Of a stretch of 64,000 bases of DNA, positions 36,048-47,979 are shown in pieces. The notes beneath the pieces are model-generated. The model did no database searches. It saw only the letters and a program-made list of their open reading frames with translations, and was not told the DNA's origin. How positions within the stretch are numbered: the first letter of the stretch is position 1; every line of letters begins with the position of its first letter. The translations under genes were made by a program, and so were the position numbers. The stretch comes from Hirsutella rhossiliensis. Its lineage: Eukaryota; Ascomycota; Sordariomycetes; Hypocreales; Ophiocordycipitaceae. Location of the stretch: the NCBI RefSeq assembly GCF_020360975.1, contig NW_025408672.1:682001-746000 (forward strand). The letters are read 5' to 3'.

Positions 36048-36462
36048 GTTATAAGCCTAGGAGGAATAGAATTCCTATACCTTCTAGCTACTATAAAAAG
36101 CACCTTTCTTATATTCTTTATAGTCCCTTCCTTTACCTCTCTTATAAGAAAAGCGAATTTTTTATTAATATTTCTAGCTTTTATCTATAATAATATTAAA
36201 GAACGATTCCTTTACTACCCTTATAGTTTATAAGACGATTCTTATAAAGCCCTAAGATTAAGATAAGTAAGTAAAGGAGCTATAAGCTTAAGTAAATAAG
36301 ACTATTTATATTTTAGGTTTCTTTAATAAGTAGGACCCTTTTAAGCCCCCTTTTTATCTTAAAGTAATAGAATTTATAGAGAGAGCTACCCTTTTTTCTA
36401 AGCTAACTTTTATATAATAAAGAGCTTTTTATACTACCTTAGTAACTATAAGAGTTATTATA

Positions 36463-37219
36463 TTATTATTATTATTATTATTATACTAGTAACCTATTTA
36501 AAGGTATCTAGAACTTTAGCGTTAAATAAAAGGGAAAAACTAAAGTGCTTAAAAGAAAACCCTCCCCTCTTTTATAGCTAGTCCGGACTTATACTAAGTC
36601 GCGGTTATAATATATAAGAAACTTACGCTAGCTATCTTAGGTATCGTTTTAATTAGTTAGAATTATATTAGCCCTACTATAAAGTAACCTTAGAAAGTAA
36701 CTCCTTTATATATACGGGGTATATAGCGTTAATCGGTAGTATAAGCGTTTTTAGTTAATTATATAATTATCCTTAACCTTATCTTATAATAATATCTTCT
36801 TAGGCTCTACCTTATTTTTCTATTATAAGGCTTAGTAAGCTATTTATTAGTACCGGCCTTTAGCTAAGCTAGTAGTTAGGTTATTATACTAGCTTTACGC
36901 TATACTTATTAAGTTACTAGTATCGGCCCTAGGTTTTTATTTTCTTAGTTAGGGGGCCTAGACTAGGGTTAAAGGGAGGTCTTAATAAATTCGTTACTAG
37001 ATCTAAGTAGGCGAGGTCTAGGCTAGCCTACTTATAGTAGGGCTAGACTACTAGTATATTTATAAGCGCTTTTAAAAGCGCTAATTAGCTAATTAATAAG
37101 TAGGTTAACGTAGTTTATTAATTTAATTAAAATTTAATTATGCCCTTAGCTAGATTTAAACTAACTCTAGCGTTATAGCTAGTAGTCCTCCTAGGTATAT
37201 AACTACCATACTATAAAGG
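36463..37219 (-). mobile_element. SINE-like element, copy 4
   Basis: This minus-strand copy in Copia-3 is flanked by the 16-bp duplication TATAAGAGTTATTATA (36447-36462, 37220-37235). The tRNA-like head is at the right end (about 37140-37219). The left end carries the LINE-1-like 3' part with an (ATT)n stretch that is the complement of an (AAT)n tail, the same tail type as LINE-1. Confidence 0.88.
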
Positions 37220-40200
37220 TATAAGAGTTATTATAAGGAATACCTTTATAAGATAAAGCTACTAACTATTATATATATAGCTATAATAAAATCTATTAGT
37301 ACTATAAAGCTAATCTCTTTTTAAGAGGAAGAGACTCTTAAGTAGTAGCTTTTAAAGCTTAAGACCTTAATAGCTCTCTTAAAGGGCTATATAACTAACT
37401 ATATTAAGAAGACCTATATAGCTTACCTAGGAGCCTTTTCTACTAAGAACCTTCTAGCTTCTTTATAGCTAGCTAAGTAAAAAGAGATCCTTAAGGAAGC
37501 TAACTAGTACTTCTTAATAAAAGCTCTTTCTAGCTAGTAACTATAGGATATATCTATACTAATAAAGCTTATTAGTAATAGTTACTTAGCTATCTTTTAA
37601 GAAGCTAGCTAGGAACTAAATAAAGAGGCTATTAAAGTATAATAGTAAGTAGTCTTATTCCTTTATAGCTAGTACTTAACTTAAACGGTATAACCTATTA
37701 CCCTTATAGCTATTATAGCCCCTCCTATTATAGCTCCTACTACTACTTCTTTAGCTCCTTCTTCTTTAAGAGCCTTAATACTATCTTTAACTATAGCTAT
37801 TACCTTAGCCCTAGCTACGCTTATTACTCTAGGCCTAGCCCTAGCCTTAGTAGTCTATTTAGCCTAGCTAGTCCCTTAATAGACTTATTAGTTTATTAGT
37901 CGAAAAATCAGGGAACTAGTTAAGCTAGAACCGTATTAGAATTAGTAATAAAGGGTAAAAAGGGGGGTTTTTAAGTAGACCTTTTAAACTAAGATAAGGA
38001 TTCCTTAAAGAAATAAAAGATAAAGAGACGAATTTCTAAACGAACTTTTATATAGCCGGACTAGCTATATAAAGAAATTTAAGTTAAATAGACTAATATC
38101 TTTAAGGACTAAGAAAGCTTAATTAAAGTAATGTTTTTTATAGATGCTTTTTTAAGGATAATTATCTCTTATTTCTAATAGACCTACCTAAGTAAGTATA
38201 ATTAGTTTATACTTTAATACCTTATTAATTAAATGAAATCCTACTTTAGCTATAAGTTAAAAAGGATATAGTTTAATAAAGAGCTATTTATAAAGGATAT
38301 CTTAAATTAGCTTTAAAAAGGGGGTATTTTACCCTTCTTATTAGCACTAAATACCTAGGCTTAAAATAAAGGGATAGAAGGATTAAGGGGTACTATAATA
38401 AAAAAGGCCTATATAATAAAACTTACTATATATTACTTATAGAACCGGACCCTTAAGGACCCTAAGGACCTTAAGGGCTATAAGGAATTAAAGGACTTTA
38501 TAAAAAAAACCTTAGGAATAGACTAGAAATCCCCCCTTAAGCTCTTTATAAAATAAAGGGCCTCGCTAGCTTACTTTTATACCTATAGCTATAAGGTATA
38601 TACTATAATTACCGATATATAGCTAAAAAGAAAGAAGAAAAGAAAGCTTAATTTAAGAGTATTTATTAAATACCTTATTAATTATAATTCTATAAATATC
38701 TTTTAGATCTAGATTCCCTTTTTATAAAAGGTTATTTTAACTAAGGATATAATTTTTAATAAATCTAGCTTCTTTAATAAAAAGAGGGATTAATAGCCCC
38801 TCTTACTCTCTTAAGGTTAGCTAATTTAAAAGATTTAAATATCTCCTTCTTAATAGTCTTAAGAAGAGGTCTTAGATAGGGAAATAGAAAAAGAAACTAA
38901 TATTAAAGTAGTTAAGGATAATACTAACTTTAATAAAAAAAAAGAGGAAGCTATTTAATTAGATAATCTAAATAAAAAAAGAGACTATAAGAAAGTAATA
39001 AAGCTAGAATACGCCTACCTCCTTATACCTCCTTTTATAAAATAATAAGAAGATCTAAAATTAGCTTTTTTTATTAGTCTTTTTATTTTAACCCTTAAGT
39101 AAGTAAGAAAGGTACCTCTTTTAAAGGATTACTTAGCTGCCTTTTTATCTTTACTTTAAAAAGTAAAGGAAGGTATAAGGCCTAATATAGTTACTAAAGA
39201 TAACTAACCTTTCCCTTATTTTAATTATTTTTCTAACTTCTATCCTATACTAATAGAAAACGGTTCCTATAAAGTATTTATAGCTAGTTAGCCTTTTAAC
39301 CCTTTATTAGTAAGGAAGGTATATAAGAGAGACCTCCTAGACCTACTAGTAAACTAAAAGTAGCTAGAAAAATATACCTTTAAAGACTAGTTTTTCTAGG
39401 CCTAGAAAGACTACCTAGCCTTATATAAAGAGATAGGGTCTTTTAAAGAGGTCCTTAAAGAAAGGAGGTCCTTAGCTATAAGTAGGTCTTTATCTATTAG
39501 ACTAATAAATATAGCTTCCTATAAAAGTATAAAGCCTAGCTAGTTATTTATAGGAACTAGTAGGAGAAAGGGGATCTTCCTACTAAGGTAACTACCTTAA
39601 TAAGGATATCTTTTTAAACCCTTATAGCTATAGTAGTAGAATTCGACCTTAAACTTAATTAAATAAATACTATTAATACCTTTATTAACTACCCTTTTAA
39701 GGAAGAAGAAGTTATTTATATATACCTTCTACTAAGCTCTTAATAATAAGAAAGGTTCTATAGCTTAGGAAAGCTTTATATAGACTATAAAGATTACCCT
39801 TTCTTTAGTAATAGTATTTAATAGGTTCCCTTACTAGTCCTTAAAGTATAAATCTTTTAATACGAACCTTATAATAAGTCGGTCTAACTATAAAGGTACT
39901 ATAATTACTATAGGTATAGCTATATTACTAGGCGGTATATATTAATATAACTCTATAGCTAATATAAGAGTATAGTATATAATAAAGGGGAGGATAAATA
40001 TAGGGCTAAAAAGAGCGAAATCCCTTATAACTATATCTTATACTAAGGGGACTACTTATTATAGACCTAAACTTACCCTATAGCGAATAAAGCCTAGGAA
40101 AAGATAAGGGAAAACTACTTATAAAGACCTTAATAGTTTATAAATACCTAAGTATACGCCGAGTAATAGGTGCTACTTATCGTTAAAACCTAGGGCGTTT

Positions 40201-40389
40201 CCGATCTAACTATAGTTTAAAAGTAGGGACCGGGTAGACCGCGCTAAGATAAGAAGTTAAGCTTAAGATACCTACTAGCTAATAGGGCTAGGGAGGCCGA
40301 ATCGAGTATAAACGATATTTATAGGTATAATAGATAAAGAAGCGCTAAAAGATAGAGCGCCTCCCTCCTTATATAAATAACCCCTTTTA

Positions 40390-43300
40390 CCTTAACCTTA
40401 CTTATATATAACTAAAAGTTCTATTCTAAAATATATAGAAAAGATATAAGCTAGTATAGCTAGCGCTTTACTATTAATCTAGCTTTAACCTAATAGTACT
40501 ATAAGAAGTAAAAGCTATACTAAGAGGTAGGGCCCTGCCTTTTAAAGCAGCGCCTTATAGCTTAGTTTATAGGGAGGGGAGGTACGCGCTATATATATAT
40601 AAGAGGCTCGGGCTAGGGATATAGTCGCCTTAGTCTAAACTAGACTAAAGCAAGGTAGTATTTAAGGACGGTACTAAACTATAAGCGATTTACTTACTAT
40701 TAAAGGCCGCGAGGACTAAAGTATTATAGGACCTAAGCGTAATCGAACTAAAGTACCTTATAGTAATAGTAAGGGACTTTAATATCTATTATCCGCTCTA
40801 ATATAGATATAATAGAACCTTAGATAGTATAATATAACTTATATAAGAGGTAATAAGACTATAACTTAAACTTACTACTTTAAAAAAGGAGTATATAAGA
40901 TTTTTCTATAGCTAAAGGGATAGTACTATTAACTTAGTATAAGTAACGCTAGAAACTAAGATATAGTATACTAGGCCTAACCTAGACCTAACTAAGTTAA
41001 ACTATATCCCTTAGACTATTATAATATAGATCGATACCTAAGTATAAGCGCTTAAACCGGCCTTAAAGTAAAAAGAAGTAAAAGCTAAGCTAGTTAAAGC
41101 TAAAACTATATCCTAGCTAGGACTATACTAGCTAATACTTTAGACGCTAAAGGATATTAACTAGGACCTAGATTATATCTTCGCTACCTTAGCGTAGATC
41201 GCGATAGCTATAGTTCTACGCTAAAAGTAAGTATTACCTAGGAGTAATATATAGTTTACCTTAAAAGTAAGAAAGGCAATAAGGGAGGCTAAGAAGGTAA
41301 GGAGGAAGTATAAGCGGGAAAGGAGCGAGGTAAACTAAGAAGACCTATATAAGGCGATAGCGGCTTAAAAGTAAACTATTTATAAGGTAAGGAGAGCTTA
41401 TTAGCGCGAGTTCTTAAAGGAATTTAGCGCTAATAACGCTAAGCTCTAAAATATAAAGAGGTAGGCTAGACTCTATAGTAAGCTACTACTAAAACTAACC
41501 TATATCCCGCCGCTAATAATAAAAGGTAAGGACTAATTAATAAAAACCTTTAAAGGGAAGGCTTAGATATTAATAGCTAAGTTCTTTTTACTAAAGGCTA
41601 ATATAACTTAAGGGCTACCTTAGCCTATAGCTAAGGCGACCCTTATAGTTAACTAATAGATCTAGCTAGCTAACGTTATAGCGACGCTAAGTAAGATAGT
41701 AAGCTAGAAAGCGGCGGGCTTAAATAGTATCCCCTTAAGGTTTATTAAGAAGTATAAACTAGCCTTAGTATAGCGACTAGCTATAATCTTTAACGCTTAT
41801 ACCTAACTCTTATATTTCTTAGGGCGGTTCTATAGCGCGAATATAGTAGTACTTTAAAAGCTAAGTAAGAGGCTAAAAGCTTATTATATAGTAAGGGGAT
41901 AGAGACTAATTTCCCTCCTACTTATAGTAAGGAAAGTACTTAAGTAAATACTAGCTTAAAGGATTATAGGAATAGTAAAGGTAAATAGTATCCTATTAAA
42001 TAGATAAATAAAGAATAGGAAGGAGCGCTTTATAAAAGCAGCGATCCTATTAGTAATAGAATTAGTATATATAACCTAGGCCTAAAAAGGTATTATATTA
42101 TTCTTATAGCTAGATATTAAGGGCGTATTTAATACGGTTAACTATAATAAGCTTATAAAGGAACTAGAACTTTAAGGATACCTTAGATAGCTTTTAAGCT
42201 TAATATAAAGCTTTATAAGCGATAGAAGATTAACCCTTTACTTTAATAAGAGATCCTTAAAGCTAATATAAGTACTAATAAAAGTCCTTTAAGGCTCCCT
42301 CTTATCCTTAATCTTATTTCTATACTATATAACCCCCTTATATAAAAGGCTTAGTATAATATATAGTATTTATACTATTAGCTTCGCTAATAATATAAAT
42401 ATAGTTAGTATTAAACTTAATAAGGCTATTATAATAGTATATATAAAAGAGGCTTAAAAGGTATACGTAAAGTAAGCGACTAAGTTTATAGTTACTTTTA
42501 AACTATCGAAGAGCGAGTTAATATACTTTATATAAAGGAGATAAGCGATAATAACGCTGGTCTACTTTAAGGCTAACGTAGTAATACCGGTCTAAGAGGC
42601 CCGCTTATTAAGGGTATAGGTATACCGGAAATTATAATAGAAAGTATACTTAAAGTAGCTCTAAGCGAAGATAAAGCGCTAAACTATAGCCTTAACTAAG
42701 CTCGCGGTATTTATATAGGGCTATACCTTACTACGCGCTAAGGAAGTCTATAGTAAGATAATCTAGTCCTTAATCTCTAACGCTATAGTTATATTCTAGA
42801 AGATAACGCTTATAAAGGGAAAACTATATAAGATCGTATAGGACTTAGTATAGGATTAATTAGCTTACCTTTAAGTAGTAATAGGCGTATACTACGCGAC
42901 CTTAGTTTATAAAGTTAAAGTAAAGGTATAGGTGCCCTTAATCGACCTCTACTTAAACTAAAGAATAATAAATACATTTTAGAGGTTAAAGGACTTAGGG
43001 CTCTTAAGCTAAATTTAACGCGCGTTTAACGTAATCGTAGGTATACTTAAAAGGAGGTAATATTAAAGAGAGGGTAGGCCCTTAGCGGCGCTACTACTTA
43101 GTAGGCCCCCCTTTATAGAAGAGATAAAAGGGGTCTAGAGCTAGATAAGATTAAACGACCTCTTAGATAAAGCTAAGTCTCTTAAAAGGCTAAATAAGGA
43201 ATAGGCTGCTTAATAGAACGTTAAAGAGGACGCGATCTAATAATACTAAACTACCTTTTACCCTACTAACTTCCTACTATAGTTTAATAAGGCAATAACG

Positions 43301-43850
43301 CTAAACCGTTATAAGGGCCTCCTTAAGTATATTAGTATAGTAATTACTTAGATATATATAGGAAAGATCGGGCTTAATAACTTCCTCTTTAATTAATAGG
43401 TTCTTAAAGTAGTCTTACTAATATATACCTATAGATAAAAAAAGGATACTATTTATTATACAATAATTAACTATTTATTAATAGTAGAGGTAAGAGGATC
43501 CCTCTTAATATAGGCCTAAGATATAAGTAATATAAGAGCGGGCCTTTAAAAGAAAAAGATAGTAGCGCCGCTAATATAATAGTTCCCTTACTTAAGTAGG
43601 CTTTATTAGTTCGATCTAGCTTAAAGGCTATATATAAGTATAACGAATAATAGCCCTAGGGTCGCGCTAGAGATAGAGCGGCCCTAACTAAGACTACCTT
43701 AGCTAATTACTTACCTTACTAAGGCGACCTAAGAAAGGGAGAGGACTTATAATAATAAGACTATAGTATTAACCGAACTAAACTTAAACTAAGCGTAAAC
43801 CTCGCCGCTTAAACTATAGACTAAATAGAACTAAGGAGACTTAACTAAGC
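40390..43850 (+). pseudogene. LINE-1c ORF2 remnant: AP endonuclease, RT, RNase H
   Basis: The endonuclease begins near 40390 and includes 'R/G-D-F-N-I-Y-Y-P-L' at about 40764-40802 (the GDFNIHHPLW site of LINE endonucleases). The RT block Q-G-S-L-L-S-L-I-L-F-L-Y-Y is at 42285-42330, and the catalytic box, read as I-S-F-A-N-N-I-N (FADD before RIP), at 42377-42405. RNase H and the thumb region extend through 42900-43420, with a P-L-I-D-L-Y-L block near 42935. A Tyr-rich block after it (about 43420-43450) may be the former Cys/His finger near the end of ORF2. Stops stand at expected Gln/Trp positions. The endonuclease/RT/RNase H order and motif forms fit the Tad/I groups of fungal LINEs. Confidence 0.88.
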
Positions 43851-43884
43851 TAGCCTTAATAGCTATAAAATAAAACTTACTATT

Positions 43885-45470
43885 AAAAAACTATAATTAA
43901 ATAAGACCTAACTTAAAACTAAACTAAGATAGCGCTAATAACTAGCCCTTAAACTATAACTTTAGCTTAACTTATTAATAGCTATATCTGCCTTATTATT
44001 ATAGCGGGAATAATAAGACCCCCTTAAGATAGTATATAAAGTATAAGAGGGAGTAACCTAGGACTTATAAGGAGTATAGGAACTACTACTACTATAAGTA
44101 GCTTAGTAATAGCTAGCTAGACCTAACCTTAAACCTAAACTAAAGCTAGTCTAAATAGCTAGCTTATAAGATATAGTAACGACTAAAAACTATACTAAGG
44201 TAGGACCTATACTAGCGGTAGTATAAAGGTAATCGCTATAGCTTATACTATAACTATAAATCTAATTAAGGTTAAGACTAGTAATAATCTTAGCTAAGAC
44301 TAAACCGCGATAACTATAAAGAGGCTACTAAATAAAGTTAGGAGCATTAATAGGGTTAGTAAGTAATATAAGGTAGGGACGCTTTAAAGTAAGCTTAGTA
44401 ATAAGAGAACTACTAAGCTATAGCTTAGTATTAGAGCTAATAAAGGGAAACGCGGTAGGATCCTAAACTAACTTTAAGATAACTATAGGTATAGAGATAG
44501 CGGCGGACCCCCTAGCCCTAGCCTTAAATAGAGCCTTAGACGTAATAGTCGCCTTACCTTTACCCTTACCCTTCCCCTTACTAAAAGAAGCTAGACTAAG
44601 CTTAGTATAATTATTATTATTATTCTTATAATTATAGTTATCGCTAGTAATAAGATAAAAATAGTTAGTAAGATTATTAACTACTATAAGAGTCTTTTAA
44701 GTAACCGAGAGCGACTTAAGCTTAACTTAAGCTAAGGCCTTAATAGTATTACTAAACTTACTTAAGTACTTTTCTAGGGACTTATATATATAGTAGGTAT
44801 TATCTATAATATAGGTAAAAGCTAAGGTAAGCGTTTTAATATTCTTAGCGACTATAGCTAAACTAAGGGTAAACTCGCTTAATATACTTTTACCTTTAGC
44901 GGCGGGGGCCTTTTAACTAGCGCGAATATAAGTTTTTAGAGTAGCGCGGTAAAGGCGCTCTTATACTAAACTCTTAATAAAGGAGGGGCGGTCGACCTTA
45001 AACTAAGCTTAGTAAAGGGCGCGCACGGCCTTCTTACCTTTAAAGGTAATTTAAATATAAATTAGTACTAAACTTAGACTATACTATAGCGGGATAAGGT
45101 TACTTACTTAATAATAAGACTAATTAAAGTTAGTATAAGCGATATATACTTTAGCCTTTATAGCTAATAAAGTTAGTAAAAAGTACTAAAGGTAAGACCG
45201 ACCTAAGATAGAACTAAAACTAATACTTATAAGACTAGTTTTAATAGCTAGTAAAGGATATATAAGTAAGCTTACTAGTAAGGCGCTTAATATATATAAA
45301 ATATAAGATAAAACGCTTTAAACCTACTATAGTAGCGACTTTCTTATAAGGAAGGGGCTTAGGAAAAAGCAAGCCGCTACTACCTAAGTTAGCTTCTTAG
45401 TTAGATATTATAAAGCGATAGTAAACGAGTTAAATATAGTACTAAAAAGACCTAGGGATATAGAAATAAG
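43885..45470 (-). pseudogene. Antisense protein frame in the 3' region of LINE-1c
   Basis: The minus strand repeats the frame seen at 1-1570: a long protein-like translation containing L-I-V-V-N-N-L-T-N-Y-F-Y, an Asn-rich stretch, then S-K-G-K-G-K-G-K-G-K (about 44560-44585) and a basic Ala-rich segment. Between the two copies the sequence changes mostly by RIP-type substitutions, and the KG run differs by whole codons. It lies convergent to the RT frame within one element bounded by a target duplication, so it travels with LINE-1. I do not recognise the product. Confidence 0.5.
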
Positions 45471-47596
45471 GTAAGTAAGAAATTAAAGCCTATAAAAGAG
45501 ATAATAGATAAAGAGGTAAGAGGAAGTAGGAATAAAACTAAGGAGGGAGGGTAGGTATATATATATATAAGCTAGGCACGCGTAATTAGTAACTACGCGA
45601 TAGACGGTAAATATAAGCCGCCGCGCCCTTAATTAGGAAGTCGCGCGGCTAGATAGGAACCGATTTTCGATTAGCGGAGCTAGCCGACCGAAATTTAATT
45701 AGCCGGCCTTACCTAAGAGCGTCCTATATTAGTACCCGGCCCGGTAACTAGATATTACTTACCCTACTAACTAATAGACTAATAAGCTAACGCGGCTATA
45801 GCTATATAGTAGTAACGTAGGAGCTATAAGGAATAAAGGCGTCCGCGAGTTAGGCCCTTAGAGAGTAACTACTACTTATAACCCTAGGCTTAGGCTAGCG
45901 AGCCCGGGCCGCGGCTGCTTAAGATAAAAGCGGCTATAGCCTAAGGGGGCCTACGCCGAAAAGCGAACGCGTAGGAGAAGCCTATAGTAGCTAGCGTAAA
46001 TTTCCTATATATTACTATTAAGACCTTATTTAAGGCGGACCTATATTAAAAGAGGGGAGGGTTTTCCCTTAAGTACTTTAGTTTTTCCCTCTTATTTAAT
46101 ATCGAAGTTCTAGATACCTTTAGCTAGGTCCTTAGTATAATCTTAATAATAATAATAATAGGTTCCTTTAAAGCCCTAAGCTTTAAGAAAGTCCCTTAGG
46201 AACTATATATAATATAGAAGGGTAAAATTACTATTTTCTTTTATATCGATAATATTATTTAAGCTTACTTAAAAGAAGAAGAAGTAAATACTAAGGAGGC
46301 TATAAAAGGCTTATAATAAAGGTATAAGATAACCTAGCTAAGGGAGCTAAAGTAGTTCTTAAGGGTTTAAATTTTATAAAATAGGTCTTAATAAACTATC
46401 TAGCTTACCTAGGATACCTATATTAATAAGGTCGCTTATAAATTCCTTCCTAACTCCCTTAATAAAAAGCTTCCTTTTATACTTATATTAAATAAAGAGC
46501 TTTTACGTAATCCGTCCTTTTAAGCTAGGAAGTAAGAAAAACACTTATATTAATAAAAGGTAAGCTCCTTACTTTTTTTTAGCTATTTCTACTAAACTAG
46601 ATATCTCTATTATAGTCTTTTAGCTAACTAAGTATAACTAGATTCCTAGCCCTAGATACTAAAAAGTAGTAGATAGAGATATCCTTTATCTTTATTTAAT
46701 AAGATTATATAGTCTATACCTAGGAAGGTAAGGAAGGAAACTAGCTACTAAAATCCTTTTTTAATTTAAGCGATTCGTCCTTTATAAATAATTCCTTAGA
46801 TAGAAAGAGCTTATAATAGTATATTATATCCCTTTTTAAAGGATCTATTACTTAAAGAGCTTCGAAAAAAGCTATTATTATAACTTTAAATATAGAGGTA
46901 GAGCTACTAGCTCCTTTAAAAGCGTTAAAAGAAGCGATTATCCTTAGCTAGCTACTTATATTTTTATAAATATAAATTTAAATCCTATTAGCTATAAAAT
47001 ATAATAATATATAAACTATATAAATTCTTATAAAGAAAAATAGTAAGCTATTAACCTAGCTATAATATATTAATATCTATTAGTATTAGTTATACTAAGA
47101 GGTCTAAAAAGGACTTATTTCTATTTATTAGGTTTTAATAGTAATAATAAAAGCTAATAGTCTAATAAAGCCCTTATTAAAGTAAAAGCTATCTATCTTT
47201 TTATAGTAAATTAAGCTAAAAGATATTTAAGAGAAGCTATCCTTAAAAGCTTACCTTGAAAGTCTTTAAAAGGAGCTAATAATATATATAAGGAAGGAAA
47301 TATCTATAGCTAAAGAGAGGAACTAAGACTTATCTTAAAGGAGGGCCCTTAGCTTAATTAAGACTTATTCTTTTTAAAGGCCCCTTTTTTAAGGACTTAT
47401 CCTTAAAGAAGACCCCCTTTCTTATAAGACTTAATTCCTCTTTAGGCCCGTTTTCCTAAAGTAGGTCTAAAAGAGCCTAAGCGAAATCCTAGATTTCTTA
47501 AGTAAGGGATAAGTATAAACTAAGACCTCCTTTATACGCTTACTAACTTAATTATTTAGCTTTGCCTTTAAAGGGCAAGCTATAGCTAAGGAGATA

Positions 47597-47806
47597 TATT
47601 ATAAAGTATAGCTTAATTTATATTCTTAGAGATATCCCTTAGTAAGATAGACCTAGGAAGCTAAAAAATACTAGTATAAAAGAAAGAAGAAAGAGCTAAA
47701 AAGAGGTATAGAAAGGAGGGTAAGGGTAAGAAGGGAAGTAAAAGTAGTAATAGCTTTTTATAAAGGTAGCGAGAGATAAGATAGATATACTAGTAACGGC
47801 TAGAAT
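47597..47806 (+). repeat. Copia-3 3' LTR, left half
   Basis: It is cut at AGAAT (47802-47806) by Copia-4 and resumes at 60691-60964. The purine tract before it is CTAAGGAGATATA. Confidence 0.88.
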
Positions 47807-47979
47807 TCTTATAAAGAGAGATATAAGAAGTATATATAAAATATATAAAAGTAAAAGTAAAAGTAAAGGGTTTTTTTTTAATATTATTACTTATATATAG
47901 CTTCTAGGGCTATAGCGAGGCTAGTAAGGGCCTAGGCCCTTATTAGTAGTCCTAGCTAGCTATAGAGCCTAGGGGCTTA

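Larger units (their letters stand above)
39834..46155 (+). mobile_element. LINE-1c, full-length non-LTR retrotransposon (Tad/I-like)
   Basis: The 6.3-kb insert in the Copia-3 RT region has a 15-bp duplication TAATAGGTTCCCTTA (39819-39833) against TAATAGGTTCCTTTA (46156-46170) and a 3' (TAA)n tail. The 5' end matches LINE-1b. The plus strand encodes endonuclease, reverse transcriptase and RNase H, followed by a 2.3-kb 3' region that carries a frame on the opposite strand. The last 190 bp are shared with the SINEs. No classical zinc-knuckle ORF1 was found upstream of the endonuclease, where only about 550 bp exist. Confidence 0.92.
36048..47596 (+). pseudogene. Copia-3 gag-pol remnant (interrupted)
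   Basis: The gag part is 36048-36462 and 37220-38010. Integrase follows at about 38030-38470, with the A-P/L-N-T block near 38345. Reverse transcriptase starts near 39250, is broken at 39833 by LINE-1, and resumes at 46156. The catalytic box, read as F-Y-I-D-N-I-I, is at about 46225-46250, and RNase H runs to about 47250. A deletion near 38010 joins late gag to the pre-integrase region. Gln/Trp codons are converted to stops throughout. Confidence 0.8.

Noticed and set aside
40000..40390. Zinc-knuckle ORF1 at the 5' end of LINE-1c
   Set aside because: Some protein-like reading is possible, but no Cys/His pattern (or Tyr in its place) was found and the space is only about 550 bp.
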